DNA of 64,000 nt from Flavobacteriales bacterium (GCA_004214185.1 SGZG01000003.1:1-64000), one strand, 5' to 3'. Numbered from the stretch's first letter, positions 31,199 through 42,535 are shown. Translations and numbers: made by a program. The notes: generated from the sequence alone by a model not told the origin.

Positions 31199-32786
31199 AG
31201 TTTTGTTTGATGAGTCTTGGAGAAACCCATCTCAGTAAATTTAATTTAGATCCAGCCTTATCATTAGTTCCCGAACCTCTTGAGCCTCCAAATGGCTGTT
31301 GACCAACAACTGCTCCTGATGGTTTATCATTTATATAAAAGTTTCCAGCACTATATCTTAACTTTTTTAAAGCGTAATCAATACTGTCTTTATCTTCTGA
31401 AATAAATGCTCCAGTGAGTGCATATATCGATGTTTTATCAACAATTTCTAAAGTTTCTTTCCAATTATTATCATCATATACATAAATTGTTACGACAGGT
31501 CCAAAAATTTCTTCCTCCATTGTTATAAAGTTGGGATTTTTTGTTAAAATTACAGTAGGTGATATGAAAAAACCTTTTGATTTATCGTATTCACCTCCAA
31601 TAATAATTTTCGCTTCTTCAGAACTTTTTGCTTTTTCAATATAACTAACAATTTTATCAAAAGAGCTTTCATGGATCACTGCTGTCATGAAATGTTTAAA
31701 ATCTCTTGGCGAGCCCATCGTGATTGAATCAATTTGCGTTTTTAAGATTCCAATTATTTCATCAGATTTTGAACTAGGCAAATAAATTCTTGATGCAGCT
31801 GAGCATTTTTGTCCTTGAAACTCAAAACCTCCTCTAACTATGGCTGTTGACACTACTTTGGATTTTGCTGAGGGATGGGAAAAAATAAAGTCTTTTCCTC
31901 CAGTTTCACCAACAATTCTTGGATAGTCTCTGTACATGTTAATATTTGCACCAACTTTTGTCCATAAATTTTTAAAAACTTCAGTGGATCCAGTGAAGTG
32001 AATTCCTGAAAGATTTGGGTCGTTTAAGGCAATATCAGTAATCATAATTGGGTCACCCGAAATTAAGTTAATAACTCCAGCTGGTAGTCCAGCCTCCTTA
32101 AAGACATCCATAATGACTTTTGCACTATACATCTGATAATCACTTGGTTTCCATAAAACTACATTACCCATAAGAGCAGCACTTGCACATAAGTTTCCTC
32201 CAATAGCAGTGAAATTAAAAGGAGTTATTGCATATACAAATCCCTCCAATGGTCTATATTCTAACTTATTAGAAACATCTCCAACGTTAATTGGCTGTTC
32301 ATTATAGATTTCGTTCATGTAAACTATGTTAAGTTTCAAAAAATCAACAAGTTCACAAGCTGCATCGATTTCAGCTTGAAAAATTGTTTTAGATTGTCCA
32401 ATCATAGTTGCCGCATTTATTTTTGATCTGTATGGACCTGCTATCAGTTCAGCTGCCTTTAGAAATATTGAAGCTCTATTTTGCCATGGTGTATTAGTCC
32501 AATTATTTTTGACACTTAACGAGTTGTTAATTGCTTCATGAACATGCTTTTCTTCACAAACTGAAAATGAGCCTACAGATTTTTTATTGTCGTGAGGAGG
32601 AAATATTTCTTTTCTTGATTTAGTATAAATCTCTTCATTTCCAATGTATAGTGGAATTTTGATATTTTGATTGTACAAATTATCATATGTTTTTTCAAGC
32701 TCTAATCTTTCCTTAGAATTTTTTTTATAATCTTTTATTTCTTCATTTAATAATTCGGGGACTTTAAAATTCATCTTTTCTATCAT
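31158..32786 (-). CDS. pruA: L-glutamate gamma-semialdehyde (1-pyrroline-5-carboxylate) dehydrogenase
   Basis: ALDH fold: YAITPFNFTAIGGNL, ETGGKDFIFSH, RGGFEFQGQKCSAASR, FGGSRGSGTNDKAG. Confidence 0.95.
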   Translation of the reverse strand: MIEKMNFKVPELLNEEIKDYKKNSKERLELEKTYDNLYNQNIKIPLYIGNEEIYTKSRKEIFPPHDNKKSVGSFSVCEEKHVHEAINNSLSVKNNWTNTPWQNRASIFLKAAELIAGPYRSKINAATMIGQSKTIFQAEIDAACELVDFLKLNIVYMNEIYNEQPINVGDVSNKLEYRPLEGFVYAITPFNFTAIGGNLCASAALMGNVVLWKPSDYQMYSAKVIMDVFKEAGLPAGVINLISGDPIMITDIALNDPNLSGIHFTGSTEVFKNLWTKVGANINMYRDYPRIVGETGGKDFIFSHPSAKSKVVSTAIVRGGFEFQGQKCSAASRIYLPSSKSDEIIGILKTQIDSITMGSPRDFKHFMTAVIHESSFDKIVSYIEKAKSSEEAKIIIGGEYDKSKGFFISPTVILTKNPNFITMEEEIFGPVVTIYVYDDNNWKETLEIVDKTSIYALTGAFISEDKDSIDYALKKLRYSAGNFYINDKPSGAVVGQQPFGGSRGSGTNDKAGSKLNLLRWVSPRLIKQNFNPPVDYPYPYMD

Positions 32787-32792
32787 GTTGTT

Positions 32793-33179
32793 TTAGTTTA
32801 ATGCTTGAGGAGCATTTAATTTAAAAGTGGGAATGTATGCTCTAAACTTTTTTCCAGAATTAATGTCGATCATACTGTAGAATCCTCTCATGGCACCAAC
32901 AGGTGAAGTTATTAAACAGCCTGATGAATAAACAAAAGAATTTCCTGTTTTTATTACTGGTTTTTCACCAATAACTCCATCTCCATCAATAATAACATCA
33001 TTATTTAAAGAATCAAAAATTCTCCAATGTCTTGATTTAAGCTGTACCGTATTTTTGCTTTGATTGGTTATAGTAATAGTATAACTGAAGGAGTAATTTA
33101 AAACATAATTTTTAAAATAAGAACCATCAAAACTAGTTTTGACAGAAACTTTGATTCCCCTTGTCACGTGACTTATCAT
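32793..33179 (-). CDS. apaG: Co2+/Mg2+ efflux protein ApaG
   Basis: YSFSYTITITNQSKNTVQLKSRHWRIFDS, VDGDGVIGEKPVIK, SGCLITSPVGAMRGFY-like. Confidence 0.93.
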   Translation of the reverse strand: MISHVTRGIKVSVKTSFDGSYFKNYVLNYSFSYTITITNQSKNTVQLKSRHWRIFDSLNNDVIIDGDGVIGEKPVIKTGNSFVYSSGCLITSPVGAMRGFYSMIDINSGKKFRAYIPTFKLNAPQALN

Positions 33180-33214
33180 GTTACTAAGTTATATATTTTA
33201 AAACATTATCTATT

Positions 33215-34441
33215 CTATTTTATTATGTTTTTACTTGAATTTTCATAGTTTCCAATTAAACTATAATACTTATCACTAACTCTTTTGTAAAAAAGCAAAA
33301 CTGTGTATGAATTTTCAGTTTCCCAGTAATCTCCAGAATAGTATTTTAGTTCATTATTTGAATTTACTGAATAGTATTTGTAATTATAAAATCCCTGCTT
33401 GAATAAAAATTGACCTTGATAACTATTATTTGCAAGTTTAAGTTCATGTTTTTCACTTAACTCATAGTTGTTGAATTCACCAACTATGTAAACTTTTTTT
33501 ATTTGGTTCAAGTCATAAGGTTTAAAATTAAAGTGAACTTTTGAGTAATCATTCTGTAAAATAGGATTATCAATATTTTGACTTATAAAAAATAAACCGT
33601 TTTTGTCAGGGTTGTATTCATAACTAATTTTATTTCTATCATAGTCCGTTGTTAAAAAAGTATTATAAATATCATTCAGCTGTGTTTTATAAACTTTTAA
33701 ATTTGTTAAGTTGATTTTTGAATTATCAAAATATCTATATTCATTTCCTGCTGAAAATGAAATATTTTTGTAAATCAATCGATCTGTAAATTTAAAATCC
33801 GGCTTTTCAATAACTTTTGAATCTTTCCAATTATTATTTTTAATTAGAACTAACTTCAAATCTGAGGAGCTGCTTATTAGATCTGAACAACTATTGCACT
33901 TAACAGTTACATCTAATTCGTGATGAGTTTCATAATTTTTTAACTCATTTGATTTTTTTATAAAACTACTTACTGATACTTTTTTACTTACAACAGAAAA
34001 CTTTCTTTCAAACAAAAAATCACCGTCCTCGTCATGTATGCTAATAGAAAAATTTCCAGATATTTTCAATTTTAAATCTTCATTTGGAATACTAATTTTG
34101 TAATGGTTAAAGTCGACTAATGTATTAAAGGAATTATTGGTATCAGTAATTAAATTATCATCAAAACCGTCAATGTAATCTACCTTAAAAAGCTTTGATT
34201 TTTTCCACTTATAGTCATAATGATTAATTTGATAATAGTAATCTTTATTTTCAGCATCTAAGTCATCAAATGATAAGTTTATTAAACCATTTAAATCAAT
34301 AACTGGGTAACTTATTTTTTTGTTATTGGCCTTGATTTCAACACTATAAATGTTTTTTGGAGTGTTTTTTTCTTGACTTATCATGGGAACAGTACAAAGA
34401 AAAAAATATAAATAATAAAAATTAAATCTAGTTGCTTTCAT
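33215..34441 (-). CDS. Type IX secretion system plug-like protein (DUF5103)
   Basis: Signal peptide; NHYDYKWKKSKLFKVDYIDGFDDNLITDTNNSFNTLVDFNHYKISIPNED and FLTTDYDRNKISYEYNPDKNG...YDLNQIKKVYIVGEFNNY match DUF5103-type organisation. Confidence 0.8.
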   Translation of the reverse strand: MKATRFNFYYLYFFLCTVPMISQEKNTPKNIYSVEIKANNKKISYPVIDLNGLINLSFDDLDAENKDYYYQINHYDYKWKKSKLFKVDYIDGFDDNLITDTNNSFNTLVDFNHYKISIPNEDLKLKISGNFSISIHDEDGDFLFERKFSVVSKKVSVSSFIKKSNELKNYETHHELDVTVKCNSCSDLISSSSDLKLVLIKNNNWKDSKVIEKPDFKFTDRLIYKNISFSAGNEYRYFDNSKINLTNLKVYKTQLNDIYNTFLTTDYDRNKISYEYNPDKNGLFFISQNIDNPILQNDYSKVHFNFKPYDLNQIKKVYIVGEFNNYELSEKHELKLANNSYQGQFLFKQGFYNYKYYSVNSNNELKYYSGDYWETENSYTVLLFYKRVSDKYYSLIGNYENSSKNIIK

Positions 34442-34559
34442 TTTAATAAATATAGTTAGTTTTTTTTGTGAATTTCATATAAACTAAATTCGTTATTTAG
34501 AATGATTATAAATAAATAATTTAAAGTCAAATCAACTTTTAGAACTAGCTTTTAATTAA

Positions 34560-34567
34560 TAAATTTG
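34560..34567 (+). promoter_or_regulatory. Candidate -7 element (TAAATTTG) for the nqr operon
   Basis: TAAATTTGC 23 nt upstream of nqrA in a divergent intergenic region; no clear -33 TTG seen. Confidence 0.45.
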
Positions 34568-34590
34568 CACCCTATTTTATAGCATATATT

Positions 34591-35946
34591 ATGTCAAATG
34601 ACATTCGAATTAAAAATGGTTTAACCATTAATTTAAAAGGTGCTCCTGAAAACATTATAAAAAAAGCTCCTTTCCCAAAATCTGTTTCATTAAACCCTTC
34701 TGACTTTCATTTAATAACTCCCAAAATGGTTGTTAAAGTTGGTGATAAAATAAAATCTGGTGAGACTGTATTTTATTCAAAAAGTAATTCAGATATTAAA
34801 TTTTGCTCACCTGTCTCAGGAAAAATTGCTGACATAGTAAGAGGAGCAAAAAGAAGAATTTTAGAAATTATAATCGATTGCGATAAAGAACAAAAATCAA
34901 TAAATCACAACTTCTCAAAATTCAAAAAATTTTCTAGAAAAGAAATTATTGATAGTCTTCTAAATTCTGGATGTTGGCCATTTATAAAACAAAGGCCATA
35001 CGACGTAATTGCAAATCCTCATAAAGAACCAAAATCTATTTTTGTTTCAACTTTAAATACTGCTCCAATTTCAGCTGACCTTGAGATTATTTTAAATGAG
35101 CAAAAAAATGAATTTAAAACAGGAATAGGTATTTTAAATAAACTCACAGAAGGAGATTTAAACATATGTGTGGAAAAGAATCATAATTCATTTATCAATG
35201 AAATTGATAATGTTAAAGTCCATAATATTAATGCTCTTCACCCCTCAGGTAATGTTGGAGTTCAAATTCATCATATTGATCCAATAAATTCCGGAGAAAA
35301 AGTATGGGTTGTAGGAGCTGAGGATGTAGCATTAATTGGAAAGCTTTTTTTAACTGGAAAGTTCAGCCCAACCAGAACAATAGCCGTTTCAGGTCCACCA
35401 GTTAAATACCCCCAGTATTATAAAACAATCATTGGATCCAAACTTTTTGGAATAATTGAAGATGCTGGTATAGATACCAATCTTAATTTAAGATATATTA
35501 ACGGAGATGTTCTAAGTGGCAGAATTGTTGATAAAGACAATTATTTAGGTTTCTACAATAATACTTTATCAATTTTAAGAGAAGGAAATAATTATAAAAT
35601 GTTTGGATGGATTCCTTTTATTAATAATAAGGTTCCAAGTATTTACAAAACTTCATTTTCATGGTTGTTTCCTAATAAAAAATATGATCTTGACACTAAT
35701 CTAAACGGCGAGGAAAGAGCATTTGTTGTAACTGGGGAAATGGAAAATGTATTTCCAATGGATATTTTTCCAATGCAACTTTTAAAAGAATGTATGTCAG
35801 GAAATATTGAAAAAATGGAGAATTTAGGAATTTATGAAGTTGCGCCAGAAGATTTTGCTTTAATAGATTATTCTTCATCCTCAAAAATAGAAGCCCAAAA
35901 AATTATAAGAGAAGGGCTTGATTTAATGATTTCAGAAGTTGGTTAA
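34591..35946 (+). CDS. nqrA: Na+-translocating NADH:quinone reductase subunit A
   Basis: NqrA motifs (IKNGLTINLKGAPE; VGVQIHHIDPINSGEKVW); operon context. Confidence 0.96.
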   Translation: MSNDIRIKNGLTINLKGAPENIIKKAPFPKSVSLNPSDFHLITPKMVVKVGDKIKSGETVFYSKSNSDIKFCSPVSGKIADIVRGAKRRILEIIIDCDKEQKSINHNFSKFKKFSRKEIIDSLLNSGCWPFIKQRPYDVIANPHKEPKSIFVSTLNTAPISADLEIILNEQKNEFKTGIGILNKLTEGDLNICVEKNHNSFINEIDNVKVHNINALHPSGNVGVQIHHIDPINSGEKVWVVGAEDVALIGKLFLTGKFSPTRTIAVSGPPVKYPQYYKTIIGSKLFGIIEDAGIDTNLNLRYINGDVLSGRIVDKDNYLGFYNNTLSILREGNNYKMFGWIPFINNKVPSIYKTSFSWLFPNKKYDLDTNLNGEERAFVVTGEMENVFPMDIFPMQLLKECMSGNIEKMENLGIYEVAPEDFALIDYSSSSKIEAQKIIREGLDLMISEVG

Positions 35947-35959
35947 AATATTAATATAA

Positions 35960-37117
35960 ATGAACATTAGAGAAATTTTAGATACAATCAAAAAACCATT
36001 TGGAAAAGGAGAGAAATTTGAAAAATTTGCTCCAGCTGTAAACGCCTTCGATACCTTCTTGTATGTGCCAAATCACACTACAAAACATGGTTCACATATC
36101 AGAGATGGAGTAGATTTAAAAAGGACTATGATCACAGTCATTATTGCACTTCTACCTGCTCTTTTCTATGGAATTTATAATACAGGATTTCAATATTATT
36201 CACAAATAGGCACAGACTTCACAACAATTGATGCAGTTATTCATGGATCTTTAAAAGTTCTTCCTATGATTGCTGTTTCTTACATAGTTGGTTTAACAAT
36301 TGAGTTTGCTTTCGCTATTTTTAGAGGTCACGAAGTCAATGAAGGATACTTGGTTACAGGATTATTAATTCCTATGATTATGCCTGTTGACATTCCTCTT
36401 TGGATGGTAGCAGTTTCTGTTGCATTTGCAGTGCTAATTGGTAAAGAGGCTTTCGGAGGAACAGGTATGAATATCTTAAATCCTGCACTTACTGCAAGAG
36501 CTTTTGCATTTTTTGCATACCCAACATACATGTCAGGAAATAAAGTTTGGGTTTCTGAAGCTTCCAAAGTTGATGGCATCTCAGGTGAGACTATTCTTGG
36601 TATGTTGGCATCAGGTGAAACTGCTGTACCTTATGATATTTCTCAAATGTTTTATGGAGGAATTCCAGGCTCAATAGCGGAGACTTCGACCTTAATGGTT
36701 CTTGTTGGAGCTTTAATTCTAATTTATACAGGAGTTGGTAGTTGGAGAATAATGCTTGGAAGTGTTATTGGAGCTGCTTTAACAGGATGGTTATTCAATT
36801 TATGGGGAGCAAATGAACTTATGAGTTTTAATTGGTTTAATCATCTAATTGTAGGAGGATTTGCATTTGGTGTTGTATTTATGGCAACAGATCCAGTCTC
36901 TGCTGCACAAACTACTAAGGGAAAATGGATTTATGGATTACTTGTTGGATTGTTTTGTATTTTAATTAGAGTATTCAATCCTGCTTATCCAGAGGGAGTA
37001 ATGCTAGCAATATTGTTGATGAATATATTTGCGCCAACAATCGATCATTATGTGATCGAAGCAAATATTAACAAAAGACTTAACAGAAAAATTAAAACTA
37101 ATCTTAAAGTAGCATAA
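35960..37117 (+). CDS. nqrB: Na+-NQR subunit B
   Basis: Multi-TM; HIRDGVDLKRTMITV, GTGMNILNPALTARAFAFFAYP, FMATDPVSAAQT. Confidence 0.96.
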   Translation: MNIREILDTIKKPFGKGEKFEKFAPAVNAFDTFLYVPNHTTKHGSHIRDGVDLKRTMITVIIALLPALFYGIYNTGFQYYSQIGTDFTTIDAVIHGSLKVLPMIAVSYIVGLTIEFAFAIFRGHEVNEGYLVTGLLIPMIMPVDIPLWMVAVSVAFAVLIGKEAFGGTGMNILNPALTARAFAFFAYPTYMSGNKVWVSEASKVDGISGETILGMLASGETAVPYDISQMFYGGIPGSIAETSTLMVLVGALILIYTGVGSWRIMLGSVIGAALTGWLFNLWGANELMSFNWFNHLIVGGFAFGVVFMATDPVSAAQTTKGKWIYGLLVGLFCILIRVFNPAYPEGVMLAILLMNIFAPTIDHYVIEANINKRLNRKIKTNLKVA

Positions 37118-37118
37118 T

Positions 37119-37889
37119 ATGAACAGAGACTCAAATTTATACACATTTATTTTTGCTGCACTAATGGTAGTCGTTGTTGCTTCAGTACTAGCTTTTACTT
37201 CACAATCATTAAAAGATTTACAAAACGATAATATCAGAAAAGAAAAAATGCAAAATATACTATCAACTGTCGGAATTGAAATTGATAGAGACGGAGCCGA
37301 GGATCTTTTTAACGATTATATAAAAGAACAATTAGCTGTCCAAAACGATGGTTCTATTGACAGTTCAGTAAACGTATTTAGAGATGTTAAACTTGCTTTA
37401 GAACTTAAAAAACCTGCAGACAACCAAGATTTTCCTTTGTATGTTGCAGAAATTGATCAAGAAAAGTTTTACATTATTCCAATCAGAGGTAACGGACTTT
37501 GGAACGCAATTTTTGGATACATATCAATTAAAGATGATTTAAATACAATAAAAGGAGTTGTGTTTGATCATGTTGGTGAAACGGCAGGATTAGGTGCTGA
37601 GATTACTCAAGATTGGTTCAAAGAAAGATTTATTGATGAAAAACTTTTTGATTCTGAATACAATTTGATGGGAATTAAAGTTTCAAAAACTAACAATGAC
37701 CCATCTAACCTTGATAAATTGGATCATGAGGTTGATTTTATTTCAGGTGCAACTATAACTTGTGACGGTGTGACTGATATGATAAAAGAAAGAATTGGCC
37801 ATTATGTACCATACTTTAAATCAATTAAAGAATCTGAGAACGCAATGGCATTTTCTTCAATTTCAAATATTGAATCTAATATTAACTAA
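37119..37889 (+). CDS. nqrC: Na+-NQR subunit C (covalent FMN protein)
   Basis: [29 protein letters not shown], flavinylation-type [10 protein letters not shown]. Confidence 0.96.
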   Translation: MNRDSNLYTFIFAALMVVVVASVLAFTSQSLKDLQNDNIRKEKMQNILSTVGIEIDRDGAEDLFNDYIKEQLAVQNDGSIDSSVNVFRDVKLALELKKPADNQDFPLYVAEIDQEKFYIIPIRGNGLWNAIFGYISIKDDLNTIKGVVFDHVGETAGLGAEITQDWFKERFIDEKLFDSEYNLMGIKVSKTNNDPSNLDKLDHEVDFISGATITCDGVTDMIKERIGHYVPYFKSIKESENAMAFSSISNIESNIN

Positions 37890-37890
37890 T

Positions 37891-38514
37891 ATGTCTAAAA
37901 ATAAAGTTTTATTAACTGACCCTCTTGATGACAACAATCCTATTACGGTTCAAGTCTTAGGTATTTGTTCTGCATTGGCAATTACGGTACAATTAAAAGC
38001 TGCAATAGTTATGAGCTTATCTGTTGTTGCGGTAATGGGTGCTAGTAACGTTATTGTTTCAATTTTAAGAAATTTAATACCAAACAGAATAAGAATTATT
38101 GTACAACTGACTGTTATTGCATCTTTGGTAGTTTTAGTTGATCAAATACTTAAAGCTTATGCTTATGATGTAAGTAAAGAATTATCAATTTTTATTGGTT
38201 TAATCATTACTAACTGTATAGTTATGGGAAGGTTAGAAGCTTTTGCTCTTGGAAATGGGGTCTGGAGATCCTTTTTAGATGGGGTCGGAAATGCTTTTGG
38301 ATATGGTGGTATTTTGATTTTGGTGGCCTTTTTCAGAGAGTTATTAGGATCAGGAAATCTTCTAGGAATTCAAGTAATTCCTGATTTTTTTTATGAGCAA
38401 TGGGGTTATGAAAATAATGGAATGATGCTTTTATCACCAATGGCGTTAATTACCGTTGGTTTAATCATATGGGTTCAAAGATCAAGAAATAGAAAATTAA
38501 TAGAAAAGGCATAA
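37891..38514 (+). CDS. nqrD: Na+-NQR subunit D
   Basis: [35 protein letters not shown]-track start 37795 lies inside nqrC, start at 37891 preferred. Confidence 0.95.
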   Translation: MSKNKVLLTDPLDDNNPITVQVLGICSALAITVQLKAAIVMSLSVVAVMGASNVIVSILRNLIPNRIRIIVQLTVIASLVVLVDQILKAYAYDVSKELSIFIGLIITNCIVMGRLEAFALGNGVWRSFLDGVGNAFGYGGILILVAFFRELLGSGNLLGIQVIPDFFYEQWGYENNGMMLLSPMALITVGLIIWVQRSRNRKLIEKA

Positions 38515-38524
38515 AAATTATATT

Positions 38525-39139
38525 ATGGATTACGCAAACTTATTTATTAAAAGCATTTTTATTGAAAATATGGTTTTCGCTTATTTTCTTGGGATGTGCT
38601 CATACTTAGCTGTTTCCAAAACAGTTAAAACATCAATTGGAATGGGTTTCGCTGTTGTTTTTGTTTTGACGATAACAGTTCCACTTAACTTTTTGATTGA
38701 TAAATACATTTTACAACCTGGAGCCCTAATATGGTTAGGTCCCGAATATGCTGAATTGGACTTGAGTTTTTTGAGCTTTATAATGTTTATAGCTGTTATT
38801 GCATCAATGGTGCAATTAGTTGAAATGATAGTGGAAAAAATTTCTCCTGCACTATATGGTGCTCTTGGAATATTCCTACCATTGATAGCAGTAAATTGTG
38901 CAATTCTTGGCGGATCACTTTTTATGCAGATTAAAGATTTTTCAGGAATTCTTGAATCTGGAATATATGGATTTGGATCTGGAATCGGTTGGTTATTAGC
39001 AATTCTTGCAATTGCCGCGATTCGTGAAAAAATAGCATACTCAAATGTTCCTGCGCCTTTAAGAGGACTAGGAATTACCTTTATTATAACTGGACTTATG
39101 GCAATTGGTTTCATGAGCTTTATGGGAATTAAACTTTAA
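38525..39139 (+). CDS. nqrE: Na+-NQR subunit E
   Basis: [39 protein letters not shown]. Confidence 0.96.
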   Translation: MDYANLFIKSIFIENMVFAYFLGMCSYLAVSKTVKTSIGMGFAVVFVLTITVPLNFLIDKYILQPGALIWLGPEYAELDLSFLSFIMFIAVIASMVQLVEMIVEKISPALYGALGIFLPLIAVNCAILGGSLFMQIKDFSGILESGIYGFGSGIGWLLAILAIAAIREKIAYSNVPAPLRGLGITFIITGLMAIGFMSFMGIKL

Positions 39140-39145
39140 TTTTTT

Positions 39146-40444
39146 ATGACAATTTCAACTTATATTTTAATTAGTATCGCTGTTTTTTTGGGAATTATCT
39201 TTCTTCTGGTAGGAATGCTACTTGGTGTAAAAGCCAAACTTGTTCCATCGGGACCTGTTAAGCTGCTTGTAAATGGTGAAAATGAGGTTGAAGTATCCTC
39301 TGGAGATACTTTACTATCTACTTTAAGTAATAATAAAATATTTTTACCCTCTGCTTGTGGAGGTGGTGGAACTTGTATTCAATGTAAGTGTATAATTAGT
39401 GAGGGCGGGGGTGAAATTTTACCTACTGAGGCTCCTCATTTTTCCAGAAAGGAAATTGCTGAAGGTTGGAGATTAGGATGCCAAGTTAAGGTTAAACAAG
39501 ACATGGTAATTCAAGTTCCTGAGGAGGTGTTTGGAATAAAAAAGTGGGAAGCAACTGTAGTTAGAAATTGGAATGTTGCCTCTTTTATTAAAGAATTTGT
39601 TGTAAAAATCCCTGAAGACATGGGATATAAAGCAGGTGGATACATACAAATTGAAATTCCAAAGTGTGAAATTGATTTCAAGGACATAAACATAGATTCT
39701 CACCCAGATGAACATCCTGGTGACCCAAACAAGTTTCAATTAGAATGGGATAAATTTAAACTTTGGGACTTGAAGATGAAAAACACTGAAGAAGTTGAAA
39801 GAGCATACTCTATGGCCTCATACCCTGCTGAAGGAAAAGAAATTATGCTTAATGTAAGAATTGCTACTCCTCCATGGGATAGAAAAACAAATAATTGGAT
39901 GAATGTAAACCCTGGAATCGCTTCATCGTATATTTTCTCAAAAAAACCAGGTGATAAAGTAACTATCTCTGGTCCTTTCGGTGAATTTTTTATAAACGAG
40001 TCAGAAGCTGAAATGTTATATGTTGGTGGGGGAGCAGGTATGGCCCCGATGAGATCTCACTTGTATCATCTTTTCAGAACATTAAAAACAGGTAGAAAAG
40101 TTAGTTTTTGGTATGGTGGTAGATCAAAAAGAGAATTATTTTATACCGAACATTTTAAAGCACTTGAAAAAGATTTTCCAAATTTTAAATTTTATATAGC
40201 TCTTTCAGAACCGCTTAAAGAAGATAATTGGAAAGTAAAAGATGGATTGGATGGAGATGGAGATGGATTTGTTGGTTTTGTTCATCAAACGGTAATAGAC
40301 AATTATCTAAATTATCATGAAAACCCTGAAGATATAGAGGTTTATTTTTGTGGTCCACCCCTAATGAACCAAGCTATTGAAAAAATGGCCGATGACTTTG
40401 GTGTTCCACCTGAAAATGTCAGATTTGACGACTTTGGAGGATAA
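39146..40444 (+). CDS. nqrF: Na+-NQR subunit F
   Basis: 2Fe-2S ligands [12 protein letters not shown]...[34 protein letters not shown]. Confidence 0.96.
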   Translation: MTISTYILISIAVFLGIIFLLVGMLLGVKAKLVPSGPVKLLVNGENEVEVSSGDTLLSTLSNNKIFLPSACGGGGTCIQCKCIISEGGGEILPTEAPHFSRKEIAEGWRLGCQVKVKQDMVIQVPEEVFGIKKWEATVVRNWNVASFIKEFVVKIPEDMGYKAGGYIQIEIPKCEIDFKDINIDSHPDEHPGDPNKFQLEWDKFKLWDLKMKNTEEVERAYSMASYPAEGKEIMLNVRIATPPWDRKTNNWMNVNPGIASSYIFSKKPGDKVTISGPFGEFFINESEAEMLYVGGGAGMAPMRSHLYHLFRTLKTGRKVSFWYGGRSKRELFYTEHFKALEKDFPNFKFYIALSEPLKEDNWKVKDGLDGDGDGFVGFVHQTVIDNYLNYHENPEDIEVYFCGPPLMNQAIEKMADDFGVPPENVRFDDFGG

Positions 40445-40811
40445 TTTTTTACCAAAACCTCTTAACCAAATCGAACTACATAGATTAGCTATGAATATAG
40501 TAGGTAAGGAGTTGGAGGCTGACAATTTTGATTTCCTTTCTGTTAATAGCTTATTAAATAAAAATCCTCAGTTTGTTTGTTCTAAAAACAAACAGCTCTA
40601 CTTTATTGTTGTTAAAGCTATTTTATATCCTGAAAATCCTAAAGATTCTAAAATTAACAACATTGCTAAAATTTTAGAACATTCAAAAAAGTTTGAAGCT
40701 AAACTATTAATTGCCAAAGTAGGTCTTGCCAACTCTGAAGATTATGAATTACCTTTGTTTAAGAATTCTAGCTTTGCAATAAACTATGACGGTCTTGAAG
40801 AAATTAGTTAA
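40416..40811 (+). CDS. Small conserved protein encoded between nqrF and apbE
   Basis: ORF overlapping the nqrF 3' end in another frame; in-frame ATG at 40416 ([34 protein letters not shown]...) or a later alternative start; [26 protein letters not shown] resembles the flavobacterial protein often labelled as NqrF-associated. Confidence 0.7.
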   Translation: MSDLTTLEDNFLPKPLNQIELHRLAMNIVGKELEADNFDFLSVNSLLNKNPQFVCSKNKQLYFIVVKAILYPENPKDSKINNIAKILEHSKKFEAKLLIAKVGLANSEDYELPLFKNSSFAINYDGLEEIS

Positions 40812-41793
40812 ACTTTCATTTGTCTTTATTCTTTTATTAGGATGTGACAAACCAATTAAAACCTTTTCATATAGTAGTTATGCTTTAGGAACAAATTTTA
40901 ATGTTTTATACAATTCTTATGATCCCATAGCTAATTTTGATAAACTTTCTGATTCTATTTTTGATGCTCTGAATAAATCCATGTCAACTTATATTCGAGA
41001 GTCAGATATTTCAAAAATTAATAGCGGTGACAGTTTAGTTAAAGTTGACAAAAATTTTATTGAGGTTTTTAAAAAATCAAAATCGATTTGGAAATCAACA
41101 AATGGTTATTTTGATCCAACTATCGGATTATTGACAAATGCTTACGGTTTAGGACCCAATACAGTTCCAAACTTTTCGATAAATGTTGACAGTATATTAG
41201 CCTTTACAGGATTCGAGAAGGTAAATCTAAATAAAGGTCTGGTAGATATTAAAAATGGAATGTTTCTTGATTTTAATGCCATTGCCAAAGGATATGCTGT
41301 AGATCTAATTTCTGAGCTTATGATAAAAAATGGAATTAAAAGTTATCTTATAGATATTGGTGGAGAAATGTTTGCTAGCGGAATAAATACTGTTTCCAAT
41401 TCTAAATGGAGGGTAGGTATTTCTGATCCTTTGAAACCAGAGAATAGTAAACAAAAAATTTATTTACAAAACAAAGCATTAGCTAGTTCGGGAAACTATA
41501 GAAAATTTTTAATTGACCCAATATCGGGAAATAAAATAGTTCATACAATTAATCCATTAAATGGAAGCGCTAAACAAACTAATGTGCTTGCAACCTCAGT
41601 TTTATCTAACGATTGTATGACAGCAGATGCATACGCCACAGCTTTTATGGCAATGCCCATTGAAGAATCAAAAAAAATAATGAAAAAAGAGTTAGAATTA
41701 GAGGGGATGATAGTTTATGTGGATGCATTTAATGAAATTAAAACATTTTATACATCTGGTTTTACTGAATTAATTTTTTACAAACAGGAATAA
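40786..41793 (+). CDS. apbE: FAD:protein FMN transferase (ApbE) lipoprotein
   Basis: ALGTNFNVLYNSYD, IDIGGEMFASG, SGNYRKF, HTINPLNG; lipobox LLLGC; downstream of nqrF. Exact start uncertain. Confidence 0.93.
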   Translation: MTVLKKLVKLSFVFILLLGCDKPIKTFSYSSYALGTNFNVLYNSYDPIANFDKLSDSIFDALNKSMSTYIRESDISKINSGDSLVKVDKNFIEVFKKSKSIWKSTNGYFDPTIGLLTNAYGLGPNTVPNFSINVDSILAFTGFEKVNLNKGLVDIKNGMFLDFNAIAKGYAVDLISELMIKNGIKSYLIDIGGEMFASGINTVSNSKWRVGISDPLKPENSKQKIYLQNKALASSGNYRKFLIDPISGNKIVHTINPLNGSAKQTNVLATSVLSNDCMTADAYATAFMAMPIEESKKIMKKELELEGMIVYVDAFNEIKTFYTSGFTELIFYKQE

Positions 41794-42535
41794 TTTCATT
41801 TTCAATTAAACCATATTTTTTTATTTCCTCTTTTTTAAAGTCTTTTGAATATTTTAAAGGTTCAACTTCAAAACCTATTGATTTTAGTTTATCAAAATAA
41901 TCTAGCCCATAAACTCTTTGGTGATCGTATTGACCAAATTTTTCAATACGATCTTTTTTTTCGGTTATTGAATCATCTTCATAAGTTTTTTCTAAATTTT
42001 GATTTAATGGGACTTGGAGAATTGCTGTGCCATTAAAATTTAAAACTCTAAATATCTCTCTCATTGCTTTTTTATCATTATCAATATGCTCTAAAACATG
42101 ATTACAAAGAATAAAATCAAACGAATTTTCTTTAAAAGGCATTTTTTTTATATCACCTTTTATTTTAGCTAGGGGAGAGTTTAAGTCATAAGTTGTGTAA
42201 TTAATATTGTCAAGGTTTTTAAATATATTATAAAAACATTGTTCAGGTGCTATGTGTAAGACTTTTAGTTTTTTTTTAAAAAAACTGGTTTCATTACTTA
42301 GATATAACCACAATAATCTGTGTCTTTCTAAAGAAAGTGTCCCTGGACTTAAAGCATTATCTCTTTGTATAACATATCCGTAAGGAAGAAATTTTCTGTA
42401 TGATTTACCATTTATCGGATCAAAAAATTTATTTCCTCTATAAATTATATCAATTAATGGGTTTAAGAAATTACTAATCCATATTAGAAAGGTCCTTGGG
42501 AAACTATTGATCAAAATCTTGATAAATATTTTCAA
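41762..42535 (-). CDS. SAM-dependent methyltransferase (class I)
   Basis: VLHIAPEQCFYNIF, DIKKMPFKENSFDFILCNHVLEHIDNDKKAMREIFRVL. Confidence 0.88.
   Translation of the reverse strand: MKIFIKILINSFPRTFLIWISNFLNPLIDIIYRGNKFFDPINGKSYRKFLPYGYVIQRDNALSPGTLSLERHRLLWLYLSNETSFFKKKLKVLHIAPEQCFYNIFKNLDNINYTTYDLNSPLAKIKGDIKKMPFKENSFDFILCNHVLEHIDNDKKAMREIFRVLNFNGTAILQVPLNQNLEKTYEDDSITEKKDRIEKFGQYDHQRVYGLDYFDKLKSIGFEVEPLKYSKDFKKEEIKKYGLIENEIIPVCKKLIQ

Noticed and set aside
37795-37890. N-terminal extension of the nqrD ORF into nqrC
   Set aside because: [14 protein letters not shown] at 37891 is the standard-looking NqrD start; the extension is out-of-frame nqrC sequence.
38581-39114. 177-aa antisense ORF covering most of nqrE
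   Set aside because: nqrE is unambiguous on the plus strand. The long antisense frame reflects codon bias in an AT-rich TM gene, with no start context or recognisable family.
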